From: Schistosoma haematobium
Taxonomy: Eukaryota > Platyhelminthes > Trematoda > Strigeidida > Schistosomatidae
Assembly: GCF_000699445.3 (NCBI RefSeq)
Contig: NC_067200.1
Span: 15,692,510-15,756,509 of the forward strand
Reading direction: 5' to 3'
Length of the DNA: 64,000 nt
Made by a program: the position numbers and the translations under genes. Of the stretch, positions 13,401 through 25,994 are shown piece after piece. How positions within the stretch are numbered: the stretch's first letter is position 1; every line of letters begins with the position of its first letter. The notes below the pieces were generated by a model. It was not told the origin of the DNA. It saw only the letters and a list, made by a program, of their open reading frames with translations, and made no database searches.

Positions 13401-16400
13401 TGGAAGGGTATTTCTTGAGGAACTTGAAAAGGAAATGGGATTAGTGTTGGTCTTAACGATCTGGCAGCGTAACCGTGGGGCCCAAAGGTCAACTCCTTGA
13501 GGCTGATCGTGCACGGCCTCTTCGTGGGAGGTTTTTGACGTGTTAGCTCCGTTCTTCAAAGGGCCTTACCGCCGGAGACGGAAATCCGTGAGGTAAGGTG
13601 AGGTGTGATATTTTTAGGGTCAACCTTTTCTAACCCTTCCCTTCCTTGTGAGAATGCAGCATCGCTGAAGATGCTGGTTGTTGGAGGGAAACACCTTACT
13701 GCTGTTACTCCCCTCTACAGTCAGCAGTACGACTTCGCCCTCAAACCTTGAGTTGCGGCTTTTAGTTTTGCCGTTCTCCAATAGACCTGCCTGGCATGGT
13801 AGAACCTACAGGAACAAGTGCTCCAGCCAACATAGCTCGGTTGGGTCATCACGATAGGCAAGCCTGACCACCACGTCAGCAGCTACGGTCGGGCCATAAT
13901 ACAAGTAGCTTAATAGCATTTTAGGAATAGAAAAAAACTGAACAAGCTTATTAATACGAAAAGTGGTTCTTTCTAGTAACAAATATGGAAAGAAATCAAG
14001 ATTGGATAGAGATAAAGATAGGTGAATTGACACATGTCCACAATTGTTATATGTTTTTAAATAAGACACCATGTGTGGCTGGGACATAAACTGGTTCTAA
14101 AAACGACAAAGTATGAGTGGTCTGAAAATTAAGCATTCGCCGTGAGGCTTGAAGTTCGAGGGTTTTATTGCTGATGTGGTCGTGAATGCCCACTGTTGAT
14201 AAGTCGTGTATTAGGATGAAACAACAGTCCAATGCTTTTTGGGTTTTATTAGTTGTTTACATAAAATCAGTTTGCGATATAAAAGTACAGATTTAACGAT
14301 TTCCACAACCCGCTTATACTATGAAAGAATTGGGACAGTTGTTCCATTCCAATATGGAATTTCTCAATAATTTAGGTCTAGAAATCTAAATGAAATCAAA
14401 AACTTGAAATTTAGTGACTTATAGACTTTCAAACTTTGGTAAATTCATTATTATAACAAGACTATTTATTATCCAATGTAATTAATGTGTAGTTGTCTTA
14501 TTTCTGATTCTGGTCGATTTTGTAGATCAATTGAAATTTGAGCCAGACTAATAAATACGTACAAAGATTTTTAAATGACCAAAAAGATTCCATTTTTCAA
14601 CTAATAACACCAAGATGATTGTTCACTTGACTCTCAATATTTTACCAAATAAATTAAGTCAATCATCATATATATTAAAAATTGTTGTTGTTGTCTTGAC
14701 TAAGATTCGTGCTTTGACTTTTCTAAATTCTTAAATTTATTCAACGGAATTAAATATCAATCTCTTGACTTTGTTCTGTTAAACGGGTCTGACAGTAAAT
14801 TATAAGTTAATGTTTTATGGTACAATGATGGAAGTGACACTGGTATACAGTGATAGCTCGCAGGGAGTAGAAGTAAGGAATAATCAACAACCTTCTGAGA
14901 AGAAAATAGTTAAAGATATCATATATACATGGTTGTGAAAAGATACAAATTGACTTTGTAGAGTTGAAAGTGGATGGATAAAATGTGTAATCAGTCTAAA
15001 TTTAAATGATAGGGGCAATGAAACAATTACGGTATTTATTGATCAATGGAAAAAACATTTCTGTGTTTATGAATATCGTGTTTTAATAAACAGTCATAAT
15101 TTTACGCTTGAAAAATAACCATTGTAACCTGTCAAGTAGATTTGGTAGTTGTGGCAATAATACTAATGTTAATTATGTCAATAACAAATAACTTAACTTG
15201 CGCAACAAACTAAAATTGACTAGCTTATGCGACGTGACGTTGGTTTCGTTCAACTCGTTTCTTTATTTTATGTTATTTCAAGTGTATTTATTGTTTTCTT
15301 GGATATAAAATATACAGACATACACACACACAGACATTTAGAAGCACTATTTAAGTAAATACTTCACTTTTCTTTTTGTCAATACAGATATGCGATCGCA
15401 AACATACACACAAACGTATACCAACGCACAGCACTTACATTTCATTTGCGTTACGTATATATATTCATTTATAGTTAATCTTATTAAATCTTCTGTAATT
15501 TAAACAAAACTCAATCAACTTGTCAAGAGTGAAGTTTATTTTTAAACAGAAACATTTTGATCGTAGTTGAACAATGTTTTGTTGTTTAAAATATTTGTTC
15601 TTTTGATGTAAAACACAAAAGAGAGTACGTGTGAAACACATTTTGTTAAGATAAATCAATAGCTGACTAGTTGTTTATAAGAACACACATTTCAACAATA
15701 ATTGATTTGTTATTAACAAGTTTCTAATCAAATAATTGTAATACAGAGAATACATTCCTGGTTAAATAAATACAACACATTAAAATAGCTGAAACTTATC
15801 ACGATCAATCTCATAAGAGGTTGACTGTAGTGGTATAGGTGCTAAATTTTTAATTTAAAATAATAACTATTTAACTAACCTCTTTAGCAAGCATTCGTAA
15901 TTTGACAAAATTTATCAATCCATCTGGAGTACAAGAAGGATTACCCAAATGGATAAATGTTAAATCTTTCAATACCAATGGTAGATAGGGTAACACTGGA
16001 ACCGATACATTATTAGCTGATAGGAGAGTACGATAATGATGAAAATTTCTAGATGTATCCAATACCATCTGCAAATATGAAGCGATATGGATGGGAGGGT
16101 AATGTTGATAAAAACGTTTTTTAAAATACTATTTAGTAGAAAGATACAAAATATTATGTGCTATAAGCTACTGATTTATTCCGTATACAAATCACTGGGT
16201 AAATTTGATTTCGGATTACAAAATCACAATATCTCAACCTGAAATCAATTTTGTTCATTGATTAGCACCATACGAACGAATCTTTGACTGTTATTTCATT
16301 GTTGTGTAATAAACAGTAATTGGCACTTTGACATAATGATTAGACTTATCAATTACAACTGTAGGACTACATCGGTTTCAGTACTTCAGCCTCAATGTCT

Positions 16401-19400
16401 TAAGATATCAGGAAGGTCGGTTAGATAGCGTTAATATCAAAAGTAACTACTTTAGCTGATAGGTTGTACTACCAACTGTATTGAGATACCGTGCCGTTAT
16501 AGTATTTTCGGCGATCCTGCTTTTGGTAAATAGAATTTAAAGGGTTAGAAAATATTGAAGCTACGAATTTCTGGTGCCAATAATAGGGTTGAAAATTTTC
16601 GGTAGTAATACTATAGAAACGATTCATAAAAATGATTATCTGCAACTGGGTTCAAACAGTTGTCGCTTAGGCACTGCCCCTATCCTCCTAGGTCCATCAG
16701 ACAGTCAATCATTTTTAGGTTTCTCAAGAGGAAATAACATTCCTCGATGTAGGTAGTTGGGTAATGTTAACCACCAGTATACCTTGAACAGTACCCCTAT
16801 ACTATCTGCCGCAATTATAGATGTTTGACGATAAGCATCCAAACTATTTTTACATAAACTACAACAATGGCAAATAAATTAATTCTAGTCCTATGCCAAT
16901 TACTTGAAGATAATATACACACATACACACACAGAATAAATGCTAATTGATATAATCAAATGACAGTTACTCAAGAAAAACTTAACATGCTTGAAACAAG
17001 AACATTGATCACACATTTGATATTGCTAGGTTAACGACTTCCAGATTTGAAGTTGTGAATTGTAAAACGGTAGTGATTATGCAAACCTGTGTCACATACT
17101 GCTTTCCCCTAAGACAAACAAAATCTCGTTCAAAAGTACGTTAGTCCATGCTGTCACACTTTGTTACATATCATGGAAACTAAGAAAAACCAGTAGAACA
17201 CTCGGACGTTTTTTCACATCTAATTTTGTTTTGTTTTTCTGTACACATTTCTTTGATAATGAGATATGATCGAAAAACAACAGACAGAGGGAAAAGTATT
17301 AAAATATGCGTGGGGGATTACTGAAGATGTTTGAATATGAAAAGCGGTTCCAATGTAAATTAACTTCATTTAGACAACAGAATAAAAAGGCAAAATCACA
17401 ATTGACTTGTGATTTTTGGTCAACATTACTTTCGTTATGTTGGGGACGTTAGATCCCCAGAACTCACTTGGGAAAGGACCGAATTTCGCGATTTTATTTA
17501 GAAAATTTAGATTTCTTTGTTTCCGCGCCAAAGGAGCTCTTGTCACCTTCATGTCGTATTTCCCACTGGGAAATATCGTAAACGCTATTGGTCCGTTGCG
17601 TCTTTCAGTATGCTATTTGGTAACTCTCCCCAAGGACGGTTTTACACTGTATATATACGTTTTGAATTATGTTTGTTGTTATCGCTCGTTTCTCGCTGTT
17701 TTGCGGAATATACTTCCCATTCCGAACTTGGACTTCTCCCTCTAGTTAGCGAGGCTGGGACGCGTCAAAAAGCTAGCTTACTGGTCTTCGGTCACTGAGT
17801 CTTTGTTCTCGTTCGCAGATTAAGTGAACTCGTGATAGTTTCAAACCTAGCACATTATTAATTCAATGTGATGACTGCTTAGTATAGTATTCTTGTTTTC
17901 CAGTATGATATTTTATTCGGTATAATATTAATTTATTTGATTGTGACGCTTATTCAAGATACGATATTCTTGTATTAAATTAACGTGAACTATGTTTAGC
18001 ATGTGATTTTGTTATAATTTTGGATGTTTTCCATATATGTGATTTAATTATAATTAATAATCAAAATGGGTTTACAATCAATATATGAGTACATTTTCGG
18101 CTGTGTCGTCGTGATTTTGGGGTTAATAAATCTTCATTTGCATCAGTCTTGGTGTTCTTACTTCGCGTCGTGGAAATTATAGTGCTTTTTCGTTTTATCA
18201 AGTACAAGTAATAAGCAACGCAGATATAGCACAATCATTAGAAACCAGCAGGGATTTAATAGCTGTTTTGCCTTAGTATAAGGGTATTCTCAACAACGCA
18301 CATATGATCTTTCCAAGGATTAAATAAAAAACTTTGAAGCCTTCAAGTGAGCATCTAACCTTTGAAGCAATGAGGTATGGCCAACGATTCATACTTCTAA
18401 CGTCAGTATAATTTCAATATTGACTGACTATATATATGTAATCAACTTGTTCAATACAATGTCGTAATGAAGTATGAGGTCATGATGCTGTCTATCTCCT
18501 ATACGATACTACTGATATCAATTAGAATCCGCAGAAATAATAAAACATCTCTTTGAAGTTTATTGCACATACGAGGGCTATGAAAATACAGTGAAAAAAA
18601 TTAACCGAATAAAAACATAGCATCAATATTGGTGGGGCGTGACGTATAATCATGTTATTGTTTATTACGATTACTATGTTACGTAAGAATTCAGTCAAAA
18701 CAAATAAACTAAAGAGGATTTCAGTTGGAATTTAGCACGTAAACTTATATGACTGATTTATGTTGGAAACAGTAGTTTTTCTCAGGGATTTTGAAGAAAC
18801 AAAAAAAGTAGTTAACATCGCCAAATAATATTTTTTTTAGATTTAGTATATGAGAAGCAGGTAGTTAGTCACCTAAGTATGCGAATTCTGAAACCACATA
18901 TGAACTTTAAGATAAAGAGCATTAATAAAAAGGAGCGGAAACAGTAAGTGATAGGAAACAAAGCTAAACAAAGAATATAGTTTACACGAAAAGGATTTTG
19001 CGGAAACTTTTGTTCTATGGACGATATATGTCACGGATTGATTTCAGTTCGGGTACCATGGAAAACCAGGGAACACTGGTAAATTTCGTCCTAAAACAGA
19101 ACGCCTAGGTGGTGCACATTCATGACCCAAACAGGGCTTAAGTCTAGGAACTTTAAATGGGTGTGCATTGCTGAAGAGTCCCATAACAGGACAAAGCAGT
19201 CTAGTGCTTTCTGGTTTTCAATAACAAATAACTTCTACAAATAGAGAACATATTCAGAAATAAGTGAAACTGAGGAATCTAAGCAGATTCAAGAAAATAC
19301 AACGATTTAAGTTCAACTGGGAGAGAAAGTTAAATAAATAAATATGAACCGCTACGAACAATTTAAAGTCATCTAAGATTTTTAATAGGTGATTACGATT

Positions 19401-22400
19401 ATTCTGTAGGCTCCAAACCAAGAAGTTTGTAGCTTCTGTTGATTTACCATTTGTGTAATTTTAGAGAAAACTTTAAGCTGTCATGATATAATCAATAGAT
19501 TTAACTTTTTTAGGTAGTTGCACATCAACTCAACCTGATATACGTTATTTTATTTAATACTGTGGAAAAATTGACGAAAAATTTTCAATCTGGATCACAC
19601 TATCTCAATACTATTTTCTTAAAAATAAAAAAACTACAAGTAGAATCCTGCCGTGTGCAGGTGAACATCTAACTGATCGATGGAGAATTAGGAAGAAACA
19701 AACTATTCGCTATCATTCATTATGAGTTGAAGAATCATTGAAACTTAAGGTAAATACATGTGAGGTAAATTGTAGATGCTTTGGTGAATTATGACCGGTA
19801 GAGTTCAGACATTTCAGGAGTACGATAGATCTTATCGATGAGACTGGGTGATGGTCGTGAAGTCGTAAATACAAACCAGTGAATCCTAATACTGGTACAA
19901 AAATACCAATGTTTTCTGAAAGATCTGAACGAACTAGATTCAATGGCGAGACTATAATTTATACGGGAATCAATGAAATCAAAGATAGTGTAATAAACAG
20001 GAACTCAAGTGAGGGACAACCAATTTATTATTTAATACAAAATTATGAAATATCTTCGCAAAACATGAGAACTAAACATCAAATAGTTCATTTGTAAATC
20101 TTTCACCCATTGTCCTTCACATTTTGTATGATTCTTCCAGTTCACAGTTCCTTTCTATTAACCTTTCTGTTTACTTCAACTCGATCTTCTTAGATTTCGG
20201 CAGCCAGATTTTCCACACACGATTGGTGTTACATACTACTTACTTATGTCTGTCGATGCGAAGTTTTTTCATCTATATGGTAAGACAGCGTTTTTGCATT
20301 ATATCTGATGTCAATTCGTGATGAAAACTCCAAATCTAATCCTAATTTATCACCCTCTTTTTATGCTAGTATGTAGTTGAGTTTCTTGAAGGTTGTCCAT
20401 AAGTTATAGTCTCGCCGACTTGAACTTTTACAGTATTTGTAGCCGGCTCTATAAGACAGAGATTACTTAGTCTTAGAGAAATTGATTTGGTTATATACAT
20501 ATATAAAGACCAGATTCAGTCAAATATTTAGTGTAAATTGTTGTTCAAATGAATACAAGAAAACTTCTTTTGTCGCATGATATTTCATTCTGTATAATAT
20601 AAGATAATCTTGTATTCCATCGACATGAACTATACTCAGTCTGTGATTTGTTATAACTGAGTATGTGATTTAATCCTAATTATTAATCAAAATGGGTGTA
20701 AAATCAATATATAAATCGGTGTATTTTAAACTATTTTGATGATCGTCGTTGTCGTGTTTTGAGGCTAATAAATCACCACTTATACCAGTCTTGTGTTCTT
20801 ACTTTCGCATCGTGGGAATTGCCGAGGTCCCTCGTTCCGAGTATAAGTGATCAGAGCATTTTCCGGCACAACAATTGCAACGACCCAATATAACAACAAC
20901 AAACTTGATGTGCTGAAGACATATTTTTTAGATATTGTACATATAAACAGTGGAAGAGGAGTAGATCTAAATATAGAATTTCAACTAAATGTTTCTAGAA
21001 GATAAGATAACACACAAGTGGTGGTTACTAGAATATTTATGCATAATATCACTAACTGGCCTTATTTAGTCAATCGTTAAAAAAAGCTGGAGAACTGTTT
21101 TGTTCAAATATAGGGACTGTTCAGTATTGCACATCCATCACCACGCCTATGCAGAGATTCTAGGATAACTAATCATTAGACACGCTAACTAACACAGTCA
21201 ATAATGAGAAAAAATCCAATCCCTTATTTTGATTGCTTACTATCAAACAATTTATATTATACAAGAAATTCGATTATCGCATGAGGGAAATTTTTCGACG
21301 GAAATATCAAACTTAGTTGTTTCATGTTCACACACACTTCCAGTCATAAACGAAGTCACAACAACCGTTCAAATTAGTATCTAATATATAGAGGGATCAA
21401 TGATTTACACAGTACTAAAAAAGTTAGGAAATTAACAGATAGCATAAACTAATCATGATATGAGGTGAGAGATAGGGTAGGAGCAGACTAGGGGACAAAT
21501 AACACACAATCTTTTGGGAGAAACATCTTATCTACAACACAGAATACATGAGGTTTTATTACAGCCTCGTAAGAAAATTCTAGACATTTATTTGATGGCT
21601 TGTTCAACAGTAATAACAACACCAAAACCAACACCATCATTCTTTCTGTGAGCTAACAAGTTGTGAATGATTGTAAGCCATGATAATAGAACAACATAAT
21701 TCAGGAGAAAACAGACACCGTTCAATAAATATACTTGAAATATTTTATGGCTGTGAAAAGTGATCTATGAAAATAATAGACATATGTAGGCTACAATTAT
21801 TTGATCATAGATGTCTTTGAAGCATTGGATGCATATGATGCAAAGATAAGGTTAGACGTAAGGTAGTAGATGAATAAAACCAAGTTGATGTATGAGAGAA
21901 AATAAACTGAAAAATCGTTGAAGTCATAGTACATAAATAGAGTGGAGACATTGTAGTATCACAAGATGTTAAATTTAACAGATTGGATACTGAAGCCGGA
22001 ATTTACGAATTCAATAGTTTTATCATTTACATATTGATATTAACTCAGGAAGATAGGTAGCACTAGGGATGTTTTGTCAGTTTGAAACTCGTCGCCAGTG
22101 TGTAACCACTCATGAGCCTCGTGTGTGGGACCGAGTTCAGGAGCTATTTCAGTCTTCAGATCAGTATTATAACTAACTAGTTGGAATCTAACGGTTCATA
22201 TATCCAACTTCAGTCAATTCACTATAGTATGCAAAAATCACATTCAATGTTGTCAACGATATCTATAACATTATCAACAAGGGTGAATTTCACAAGTTGC
22301 GAATTACCTACTAGAACTTTGGGAATATTTAATGTAGTCAATAATATTGAGAGCTCCCTGGTTTTCAATGGTTTTTCAACTGAATAACACATGTAGTATT

Positions 22401-25400
22401 TTACATGAACAAAAACATCAAAACCAACATTCATGTGAAAGGATACAGTCATCACAAAGTGAGTTAGCTGATGCTGAATAGCGTCGAGAGCTTGTAAACC
22501 AAGTTCGTCAAACAAAAAGTACTTTGGATACACGTCAAAAAGGTGAACAATAACTCAATAAACAACTTCGAACGTTTTTAAAGGAAAAACAAGGACTATT
22601 TGACAGGGTATCGTGTTTACAGAGCAGTTTAACAGATGAAAATATGCGTCCTCATTTGATGAGGTCAAGTACTCATCTAGAAAAAGATAGGCATAATCTT
22701 AAACGACACTTAAAAAAGACCGAAAGAGAAGAATAACGAAAACAAAATAATCGTGAATAAGAATAATCTTAATCGTACAGAGCTAGAAATAATATTACGA
22801 CGTCTGGAGGAAGAGAATTCAAATAGAAGAAAGCAAATTCAGTTCATACAATCCAAATTAGTTGATATGGAACAAGCTCATGCTAAACACTTTAATAAAC
22901 TAGCAAGTCAACATCGAGCAGAAAGTGAATTGGAATTAGAAAGACTGGGCCGTGGCAAAGCTTAAGCTGAACGTGGACTTGAAGCACGAGAACGCGCCCA
23001 TAAACAGCTCAAAAATATCTACAACCCCAAACTAAGAATTATTAAGTGCTAACTAGTGGCTAGCTTCGAGAGGTCATTCTCGGAGTTCTAGTGAGACACC
23101 GTGACCAGTGGAACTAATCCGTGTCGGGTAGATACAGGTATCTACCTCACACAATGGAAGATGGCCGCGCAATATCGTGGATTGGTTGAAGTTAGACATT
23201 AACATCATTGGATTCCTGCTCAGTGGTCTAGTGGTTAAGTGTTCACGCGCAAGACCGAAGGTCATGGGTTCGGACCCAGTGAGTGGGATTGCGTATGCGC
23301 ACTGTTGTAAGTCCCATACCAGGACGAAACGGCCGTCCAGTGCTCCGAGGTTTTCAGTGGTGGTCTAACATTGGTCGGTTCATGATTACAATTAAAAACT
23401 CAACAATCTCCATAACACCATACTGATAAAATGAAACAATTGTTCAATAGTGTTGTCTCAATTTTCAGTTGTTTATCAGTTAATTTTAACACAAAAATTA
23501 TGAACTATCTGATAAAATTGGAAATATTTTTCGCAGTTTAAGAATAAATTTGATCATCAATTAATGTCAAATGAAGAACTAGAAGAGAACATTTTGTTTA
23601 GTCTACTGCGAATCAATTAATTAATGCATATAACATTAAGATAAGAAGCCGAAGGTAAGGGGGTGTTGAGACGGCAACTCAATAATAGTAGTTGAACAGT
23701 GCCAAACTTACAAATCTCTAAAGAAAAATAACTAAGTATGTAAATTTCGAATTTAAATAATCCAGAAAATGTAATACTAAAAGAGGTGGGAAGATTATCA
23801 ACTCCTACTTATTTAATCGACAGATGATAAACACATCGTCAGTAAAGATTCAACTGTAAAATGTGCTAACATCAATCGTTACTTAAGAAGAGTTCAAGTA
23901 TGCAATGAAAAAGACTTACAAACTAAGAAAATATAAATGGATTTGTCACTGAAAACATTTCTTCCGTTTACTAATTACTTCAATTAATGAAAAGAAGTTT
24001 TCTTAAAATGAATTGTTTTCATGTGAAGAAAACACTAAGAAATATTTACAAGAATCTTTCTTCTTATAGTGAAAATAGATTTGAAGTGAATAAAAGAATA
24101 GAACTTTTTCTTCATTCCCGTCCGAATACAGATAAAACCAGAAACAAAGACGAAACCAAACAAAACATGAGTACATTGGTTTCAATAGTTAGTAAATAAG
24201 AGAAAACAAAATACGCACGTATATCGATCCAGGTGCTTAACGTATAAACAACATATCAAGAACGAGAGATAGAAGAAAAGCAGTCAAGATAATATTAACC
24301 ACAGTAGAAAGCTTATACATAAAGAATATCATTCAAAAAAGAACGAATGAGATGGAATAATGCAAAACACGAAATGACTATAGGCTTAGAAGGTAAGAGA
24401 ATTTAAAGAATAAATGTAACTGCGCCTAATACGAATGTTTTTAAGTGATGTCATCTAATATCACCAATTATAGAATACGATTATTTCGCTCATTACAACC
24501 AGTATGTACCTGTCGATATGGCTCAGGACAACAGTCAGTTACATTATGAAGTGATGCAATATCTCCATTTAATCGATTTTTACTTTCTTCCAATCCAGCT
24601 AGTTAGTTAGATATGGTTAACACTGATATAACATAATCAGAATTGGATCGATTGTCATTTTAAACGACTAAGCTCCTAGTTTATTCGTAAGGACGAGATA
24701 CTTTTGGATAATAAAACGAACTGCAAAATTGTGAAACATAAATTAATTATTACTAAAATAGCCGTATCATACTGTCAAGTTATTCATTAATTACACTGAA
24801 AGGTATTCAATAATATGCATAGTTCTTATTCAAACTCTGGATACATTACTTATTCAGACATTTTTGACTGGTAGACGTGATGATGAAGGTTGGGATAAAC
24901 ACCATATTCACTTTGACTTCATGACTTTACATAGATTAGTGCAATCAGATGTTACAGGAGATTCAGTCAATCAGTCAGCTATAACGTAGGACCAAGCACA
25001 CATATGCATCGGTCCAAGTTGCCATACCGCATTAGTACAGCAAGATGAACACCGGATTCGTAGAAGTGGTTAACTCAATGATGGTAATATATAAAAGAAA
25101 AATTAGATATAAGGATATTGTGCAGGAAGAATTAGTCTGTAGAAAAGAAGATATTAAGCGATTTTAATCTCATAGTTTAAGGAAAGACATGAAATTATTC
25201 AACCACTAATCGAATATCTTTACTCTTCTTCTTAATATGTACATCCAAGTAAATTTTACAAGAATATACGTAAATAAATTATCAATACCGACGATATATA
25301 AAAGTTTATATTTGTGAATACATGATAGACGTTGATACTTTAGAAAAACGTTTTTCCTAGTTAAATCAACACTTAAATCTTGTAAACAAGAAAGAGAAAA

Positions 25401-25925
25401 TAAAACACCAGGTGAAATTTACTAGTTGTTATTTTATTTCGTGCACTGTTAAAGAAAGTCTATGCTCAAATCAACTATTGTCTATAAAACCAAAGTAGAA
25501 TTAAGGGATTTTATAAATTAAATTCAGTTCATTTTTACTCATACTGTCTTGATTAACTCAACTACATAACTTAATGTGCCGGACTATTTATTTAAAATAC
25601 CACAGTACATCTTCAAATAACATAACAACAAAAAAGACCAAGTGCGTGAGTGTGTATGCATAGCTGAAGAGTTCTATTTGAAGACAAATTAACTGCCTAG
25701 TGTATATGTTGATTTTCAACAGTTATTTAGATAGTGACATTTTATATTAAAATATGCTATTTGTACACCGCCATAAACTGACAGTCATAATAGCACGAAT
25801 TATTATTATGATTTAAAAATACCACAAGTATTCTTCGGCGATCACATGAGACTTAATTATTTCATATGGAATATGAGAGTAGAAAATATCGACAGTTCGT
25901 TGTCTTTACAAAAGACAACATATAA

Positions 25926-25994
<69 letters not shown>

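Larger units (their letters stand above)
11258..13892 (-). mobile_element. SR2-like RTE element, both ends present, internal deletion, 14-bp target-site duplication
   Basis: GCCATAATACAAGT lies at 11244-11257 and 13893-13906. Between them the element reads on the minus strand from its 5' terminus (CGACCGTAGCTGCTG) through a ~700-base 5' region and the endonuclease start, then jumps near 13020 into the reverse transcriptase and on to the 3' tail. Compared with the 3.9-kb element at 27174 it lacks about 1.3 kb: most of the endonuclease and the start of the RT region. Ends and duplication are clean, so the deletion either preceded insertion or occurred afterwards without touching the ends. Confidence 0.92.
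10651..15879 (-). other. RAPGEF intron, 5.2 kb
   Basis: Half of it is the SR2-like element 11258-13892. A decayed hammerhead-type repeat lies at 14090-14260. The A+T-rich stretches 10660-11240 and 14270-15870 show no recognisable gene. A CA-rich piece lies near 15315. Confidence 0.85.

Noticed and set aside
13200..13559. 119-codon minus-strand frame, also at 37744-38103
   Set aside because: Part of the SR2-like 5' region upstream of the endonuclease; it is shared because both copies have it and shows no domain.
17416..17798. Overlapping plus-strand frames of 93-109 codons
   Set aside because: They lie within the LTR-like segment, overlap in two frames and have no recognisable protein features.
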